In this document: piece by piece, positions 58,504 to 64,000 of the stretch
Position numbering within the stretch: the stretch's first letter is position 1
Layout: the number at the start of each line of letters is the position of its first letter
From: Takakia lepidozioides
Lineage: Eukaryota; Streptophyta; Takakiopsida; Takakiales; Takakiaceae
NCBI GenBank assembly: GCA_030704615.1
Contig: CM060733.1
Location: 54,994,001-55,058,000, forward strand
Length of the DNA: 64,000 nucleotides
Direction: 5' to 3'
The notes under the pieces: model-generated
Seen by the model: the letters and a program-made list of their open reading frames with translations, nothing else
The model's database searches: none
Told to the model about the DNA's origin: nothing
Position numbers and translations under genes: made by a program

Positions 58504-60375
58504 GCCATAGTGGCCCGCTGCGTGGCGAGGCGTCACAAGCCAAAGTCCACGGCGCCGCCTTGTAGCCCTAGATCTGATGAAGGGCCAGGATCGAGCCACC
58601 AGCAAAAACTAACCCTAACCCAGATATCATTGTAACGGTTTAACGGCTTTATACGCCAAAAAAATATACTATGGATGTGTATCGCCATTTTGGATGAAAC
58701 GGGCCATTTCTAGGCTAAGCACATATGGGGCTTTACAGACTTAGATGACATTGGACACTAGAGGTCGCACTTGGGCCTCTGCCTGAGAGAAGCACTTCGA
58801 TACATAGGAGATTGCACCTGGGCTTAGATTTCAATTCTTCACACATGGGCCAATGACACAGGCTACCCTAGGCCAGATCTCCCAAACAAGAGGGTCTCTG
58901 GATACATAGGGGATTGCACTTGGACTTAGATGACACTTATACTTGGGCCAACGATAGAGGCTACCCTAGGCCAGATCTCCCAAACAAGAGGTTCTTGACA
59001 TAGGAGACGCTCTTAATACATAGGGGATTGCACATGGACTTAGCTGATGACACTCAACACTTGGGCCAACAACACAGGCTATCCTATAGGTTGCACTTGG
59101 GCTACATGGGAGACACACTAGGAGACATAGAAGATTGCACTTGGGCTTAGATGGGCCTTGACATAGGAGACGCACATGGGAGATGCACTGGGAAGCATAC
59201 GAAATTGCACTTGGTCTTAGATTTCAATTCTTCACATATGGGCCAACGGCACATACTACCCTAGAGGTCGCATTTGGGCCTCAACATAGGAGACGCACTT
59301 GGATACATAAGAGAGACACTTGGGCCAACGGGAGAGGCTACCCTAGTAACCATGATAGAAGGCCATAGCGACGTACATCTGATCAGGGTGTGATAAGTTC
59401 AAAAAAAGGGTACTATAAAGTCATACCAGTGAACCGGCCCAATTTAATTCCATTAGACAATTAGACTAAATAAAGTATTTGTCTGAACCTCAAAGATCCT
59501 GATGCAAACCCATGGAGAGAGCAGCACTTCGAAGGATTGAACCCAGACTCACCCACACAAACCCCCAGGCTGACTAAAGTGATATCAAATGCAATGCCTA
59601 TCAGTTCTCTTGTTGTCCCCAGCTGTGCGCCAAATCTGAAGGGCTGGTTGATGAGCCAAAACACAATACACTCCTGACTACTCGGCCAACAGGAAAAGTT
59701 GATCCATGATACAGGATCATAAAGAAGAGATGTAGTGGTAAGATTATGCATTGATATGTATTGATATGAACCATGTCTCCAAGATAAGGGAATGAATCAT
59801 TTGGGATGCAATGGAGGCTGTTAGTACATTATTTGAGGGTCCATGTGTGAAGATTTCTCATCAGATGTTCGCAAAGCCAGATGTCGGTAGCATTCTTCAG
59901 AAGTTTAACATACTCATGGTTGAAGCCCGTGTTCTACTTGACTTGCAAGTTCTTCCTAGGCTTGCAAGCCGGGAACCATAGTCTTCAAGGGTTATAGACG
60001 ACATGGAAGAGAGCCATGGGATAGCTGTCCAATGTATTGAGACTAGATATATCCATGAAAACCAGTCCAGATCAGGTAATTCAAAGTGCTTGAAAACTCT
60101 TCATCACAAGCTGAAAGGATTGCTTTGTAAACACCTTTGCAACAACATGAGACAGAGAGACACACAACTAGCATTCTGGTGGTCAAATTTATACAAGCCT
60201 ACTGCGAATCCGGAAAGAGGGTAGTAGGGGCTTTCATTTGTGGCAAGCCATTAGTATGGATAGATCAAAGAGGAAGAGACTCCAGCCAAGGCACATTCAA
60301 GGCCTCCTTGCCCTGACAAAGGTTCGTCAGACAAGCGTGAGATGAAAGGAAAACTCAAACATACCAGAGCGGGAC

Positions 60376-61304
60376 TTAGTCTGGCACAGGGGTAGGGTCC
60401 TCTCTTGATGCATTGGCATGCCGTTCATCAGCCGAGGCAGTGATTACAGGCATCCACAGGTCTGCACTACCTACCAGCAGACTTTGAACTTGGGGGTTTG
60501 CTGCCGCGTCCTTCACCATAGTGGCTACGGAATCCAGCTTAATAGACAAGCGGTCTAGCTCACTTGCAACTTCCACCTGCAGAGGTGGCTCCACTTTCGC
60601 GCACTTCAATACCCAAAGATTGTTCACCGGAGCCAGCCAAATATTGCTTGCAGAATGGAAACTCAAATGCAATCGAATCCAGTCTCTCAAGTTCGCTCAC
60701 ATTGCCCACCCCATAATATATTCAGGGTGCAGCTTTCCTACGAAATTGCCGTGCTAGACAAGTGTCATAAGAGAATTGGGAGTCCCTTTCAATGTGTTCA
60801 CCAAGAGAGGGAGAGAGAGACCATGGAACAGGACAATAGATCCTATGCCATATAATGGTGGCGTTGAACTGATTTTAGAATATTAGAGCCAAGTCCCCCA
60901 AAACCTGACACTTTCAGGAAATGATTCCATAGTGTATATACTCCACAGCTTGCAAGTCATGAAAAACACCCCTTCTGAAGTAACCTTAGAGAAGCCTGTC
61001 CCCGCAGGAAGAAAGGTGAGGTAAGAAAGAAGTGTCTGAAAGAGGGTACCGGACTCATTTCACTTGAGGAAGCATATGTGAGCCTGTGAATCTCAGTGCG
61101 AAGAGCCTCTATCTGGGCCCGCATCTCTGGTTCGTGGACACCACTAGTGTCCTCCACCTGCTCACCTCAGACCCCCCAATTCTGTTGTTCCCACTTTTTC
61201 CTGACTGCTTTCACCAAGCCCAATCAATGCCCCAACATCTCTGGTCATCACACAGTCTCACCAACCGTGCATTCATCTGTTCCACTATCCATGCCTTGTG
61301 CACT

Positions 61305-61335
<31 letters not shown>

Positions 61336-61875
61336 GGAGAAAGATGTGTACAAGTTGAACCATGGTTGTGGACCGAAAGAAACGTCTACTTCGATAAAGC
61401 CAACTTGTGATAGAGAGGGCAGCTGGATTGAAAATATATTTACCAAAGCTCTGCACGGTCTAAAATGGAGCATTGGGGGGCACAATCAAGGCGACTGCAG
61501 TTTGCCGTAAAATATTAGGGGTAGTTACCCATTCTCAAAAATTACCAACATTACTGAATAAGTCCATAGAAGGATCCTGCTATACCCTGTGACAAGATAC
61601 ACGATCATTACAGTGGTGAAGCTGAGCAGAGAATTATTACACAAAATTGCGCAGCTGACGAAGTTCATGAGTGTTTGCAAACACCCTTCGGAAGCACAGG
61701 ACAAGCAAAACCGCAGATGCCTTAGGGAATCACGCACGGAAGAAAGACGGTGCTGCCCAACTGGAGTCGAGAACAGTTGGTAGCAGTACAATACCTGTTG
61801 CAAAAGCCCGTTGAGAAAGTCAAACAGCTGCTCATCAGCTTGCTGTGGCCGCTTCATGACGCCCATCACTTGCAC
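60376..61875 (-). CDS. Small coiled-coil protein, three exons
   Basis: Proposed exons 61,875-61,795, 61,157-61,050 and 60,576-60,376 all join in phase 0 with GT/AG introns, giving 129 residues: MKRPQQADEQLFDFLNGLLQ, then HEPEMRAQIEALRTEIHRLT, then ELDRLSIKLDSVATMVKDAA and NPQVQSLLVGSADLWMPVIT to a stop. Two heptad stretches suggest a coiled-coil or helical-bundle protein. No signal peptide or catalytic motif is seen, and I do not recognise the family. ATG at 61,875, 61,866 or 61,857 may start it. The palindrome arm begins inside exon 2. Confidence 0.65.
61300..61336 (+). repeat. GT microsatellite in the coiled-coil gene intron
   Basis: About 14 GT units lie between exons 1 and 2. Open frames reading VCVCVC or HTHTHT are artefacts of it. 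Confidence 0.95.
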
Positions 61876-63085
61876 TGGATTTCTCCCCTTCCTCGATCTC
61901 TCTTACAATTTTTCTTGGCTTGGAGCTGATCTCCCTTCCTTTGCAAACTCGCAGTGCAATCTGCTTGTGAAGATAGCTACCATTTCAAGCTGCTGGTTAG
62001 AGCTCCGGCGATGGCGGAGCTCGGCCGAAGAAACGTGTGGATATTTCGAAATAACTAGTATCCTTGTATTTTCGTCTTAATATATATTTACATTATTTTG
62101 TTTTTTTAGGGCTAGGGCTAAGCCGCCTCATTGTGTCCCTCTTTCGCGTCCAAGCTGTTTCTCTTGCCTGGTCGTTCTGCTGTGTGAGGCTCGCGCAGGA
62201 ATTGTTTGCTGCTGCGCGCAGGAGCCACCATGGTACACTCAGATCCGATCTCTATGTTTTTTCGCTTTAGAAGAACTAATGGGAGCGTTGTTACCCTTTG
62301 AAATCTACTCCAGGTTATCAGGGCTGTCTTGAATCGTAGGAACAGTTTTTTCAAGTGCGTCCTTCCATTCTTCGCAAGGACCCCTCACTGCTAGACCTAG
62401 AATCTCTGCCAAGGATATTGTAGTGAGTTTGAAAGGTTTTGACAGTGTCAACCATTGAAGTCACCACTCCACCCTTAGTAGTCCTACTTGCTGACAAGTA
62501 TAGACGTTGAAGGGCCAACCAAAATCCCTTGTCTTTACCACCATGGCGATTTGAGTTTATTTCACTGTATAACTGGTCCCAATATATTTTCTTCTGAAAC
62601 CTGCTTACTTGCTGTTATCTTGGCGGATCTGGTAGTACCTAGCCCACCATTTTGCTTGTTGACTTTCAAATTGCGGCAGTCTTGTCTCTCGGCTATCTTG
62701 AGTCTGATCTCATTGGTCCACCAATTAATAGCTCTACCGCAGACAAGTAGTGTCCTCCCAATGATCTTGTCAGCCACAGAGGAGATAGAAACTCTCCCAA
62801 GAATCCACCTCTCTTTTGACATATTATTCAAGGTCGAAAGTTGAAGTTCTTTGGGACAGTTTATTTAACCGTCTTCCATTAGAAATTCAGCTCATCCTCA
62901 CCAAAAGGCCCAATGGTATCATCCTATCGAAGACCTTTGTCCACCCAGGCATTGAAGACACCCAATTAGACCTCACCTTTGACAATAAACTTAGCACAGT
63001 TCAGCCGGCAATTTGATTGAGAGTAGGGGTCTATGTTCAATCATCACTTATGCTTTCCATATTGACATGTGTAAGCAACTGTAGG
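61876..63085. other. Stretch without a supported gene
   Basis: It contains the likely promoter of the minus-strand coiled-coil gene (61,876-62,100). The remainder has frames without homology. A 118-codon plus frame at 62,488-62,844 has no supporting features. Confidence 0.45.
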
Positions 63086-63469
63086 ATGATGGTGGCCATG
63101 CGCGAGATTTCAGTGCGCTTTCATGCTTTGGGTTTGCGAAGATTGGTGCCATCTAGGGTGTTTAGCTCCGAGGATGTACCATCCGAGTTTGTGGACAAGA
63201 GGGTTGAGGACCTTGCTGCTAAGGTCTCAGAGATGAAGATTCAATTGGAGAAGGCTCAATTGAGGACGGAGAGGATGGCGAGGATGCTATCGTTTTATTC
63301 TACAGTCTTGACGGTTCCGCTTTGGGTGAGTGCGCCTCAACAATTGAAATGTATTGAAGTCTTTGTGTGTGTTTAATTTTGAACTCCACTTGTATTAATG
63401 TTTACGAATTGTGTTTCCAAATGCCCATAGGGTCAAGGAATCGAATTACAGCCAATCTCCGTCAGCTGA
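63086..63469 (+). CDS. Candidate small organelle-targeted coiled-coil protein
   Basis: Exon 63,086-63,325 ends in TGG before a GTGAGT donor; an acceptor CCCATAG precedes 63,431, and the frame closes at TGA 63,467-63,469, giving 92 residues. The N-terminus MREISVRFHALGLRRLVPSR is Arg/Ser-rich and acid-free after the first residues, like a mitochondrial presequence. VDKRVEDLAAKVSEMKIQLE begins a coiled coil, followed by a hydrophobic MLSFYSTVLTVPLW segment. The family is not recognised. ATG 63,086, 63,089 and 63,098 are all possible. Confidence 0.5.
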
Positions 63470-63548
63470 CTTTGGGCAATCAAGAGTTTAGGAGGACCCT
63501 TGGAGTTGCTCTCAAAGTAAGACGGTTCCTCAGGAGATCCAATCTCAA

Positions 63549-63647
63549 ATAATAGAAGATGTCGTATGACAGTAGTTTGAAGAGGAGCTTGAGTTTTATG
63601 AAGCTCATAAAATTTTCAAGCTCCTGTCGCACGACATCCACTATTAT
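63549..63647. repeat. 99-nt hairpin
   Basis: The outer arms ATAATAGAAGATGTCGTATG and the partner of ATAATAGTGGATGTCGTGCG pair over 23 nt with three mismatches. An inner GGAGCTTGA/TCAAGCTCC stem and a TTTTATG/CATAAAA tip follow, with a 12-nt one-sided bulge. It could be a miniature palindromic element or a small-RNA precursor. Confidence 0.7.
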
Positions 63648-63884
63648 GATGAGTCCACAGTGGTAGAGGTACACCTGGGTTGACCATTCACAATCCATCA
63701 AGCTTTCATTGTCTGCTCGAGTCTTGATCACGCAAAGATCGAATATCAGTTCTACTCCGAGAGTGGAGAGCCAACTGCGGGTCCTACTGAGTGAGTCAAC
63801 GTTTTATTTACTTCTATACATGTTTGCACAATCTTGATATGTGATTTTAATTATTTTGTAGAAGATGAAGGTCGTGGAGGGAAC

Positions 63885-64000
63885 CTATTGTCGAAATTTG
63901 TCAGTGGATGATGTGCAAATTGGAATGAGAACCTATTGTCGAAATATGTCAGTGGATGATGTGTAAATTGGAATGAGTGGATGATGTGCAAATTGGAATG
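63885..64000 (+). repeat. Short tandem repeat at window end
   Basis: GTCAGTGGATGATGTGCAAA with TTGGAATGAG repeats three times with period changes, the last truncated by the window edge. Confidence 0.85.

Larger units (their letters stand above)
55456..61089. repeat. Large inverted repeat, arms about 2.6 kb
   Basis: The left arm 55,456-58,106 and right arm 58,504-61,089 are reverse complements with scattered substitutions and indels, around a 397-bp spacer (58,107-58,503). A 98-bp unit (GGGAGATCTGGCCTAGGGTA) is present three times on the left (57,532, 57,630, 57,728) and twice on the right. The right arm contains exon 3 and part of exon 2 of the minus-strand coiled-coil gene, so the left arm is an inverted copy of that gene's 3' half plus downstream sequence. 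Small open frames in the arms other than exon 3 have no support. Confidence 0.96.

Noticed and set aside
55456-61089. Palindrome as an assembly fold-back artefact
   Set aside because: The arms differ by substitutions, indels and one 98-bp repeat unit, and outer flanks are different sequences.

Overview
This window reads as nuclear DNA of a land plant, probably a repeat-rich seed-free plant (moss, liverwort, lycophyte or fern; that last step is inference). The evidence is a 12-exon plant-type sulfite oxidase ending in the peroxisomal signal SNL, a multi-exon plant-type ARP6, PLS-type PPR fragments, TNP2-type CACTA transposase and plant-type Ty3/gypsy and Ty1/copia elements. No bacterial or organellar gene organisation is visible.

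Layout. 1-2.7 kb: decayed minus-strand Ty3/gypsy element. 2.8-4.95 kb: nine scattered copies of a 28-bp palindrome plus a SWIM zinc-finger fragment. 5.5-6.2 kb: LTR of the first gypsy family in opposite orientation, then a LINE reverse-transcriptase fragment. 6.8-8.7 kb: a 191-bp satellite between GC-rich inverted ends. 8,841-14,258: a 5.4-kb CACTA-type transposon with matching termini and a 3-bp target duplication, carrying PPR gene fragments. 14.3-23.6 kb: a second minus-strand gypsy element whose integrase contains an internal inversion. 23.5-24.1 kb: LINE remnant and a GC-rich inverted repeat. 24.7-26.6 kb: a defective copia element with LTRs and a polypurine tract. 26.8-27.1 kb: Cu/Zn superoxide dismutase relic.

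The gene-bearing core is 28-44.6 kb. Sulfite oxidase (+, 28,015-34,042) joins in one frame across 12 exons to give 406 residues. ARP6 (-, 42,237 to about 37,322) joins in one frame across nine exons. It is divergent from a two-exon LYR/FMC1-like gene (+, 43,036-44,573), with about 780 bp between their starts. Related LINE 3' ends sit in several introns of both larger genes. Sulfite oxidase (sulfite detoxification), ARP6 (H2A.Z deposition) and the LYR protein (mitochondrial assembly) are ordinary housekeeping genes and are not expected to act in one pathway.

46.5-64 kb is accessory again. It has an endonuclease-domain fragment and a minus-strand multi-exon locus (51,880-48,257) combining a coiled coil, an FCP1-like phosphatase domain and a domain resembling those of plant CACTA proteins. 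That locus lies head-to-head with a TNP2 transposase ORF (53,593-55,329). Next is a large inverted repeat (arms of about 2.65 and 2.59 kb around a 0.4-kb spacer) that duplicates the 3' half of a small coiled-coil gene. The window ends with a small candidate organelle-targeted gene and a 99-nt hairpin.

Most new-looking material: the FCP1/CACTA-like head-to-head pair, the cargo-bearing CACTA element with its neighbouring unoccupied site, the gene-derived inverted repeat, and the dispersed palindrome array.
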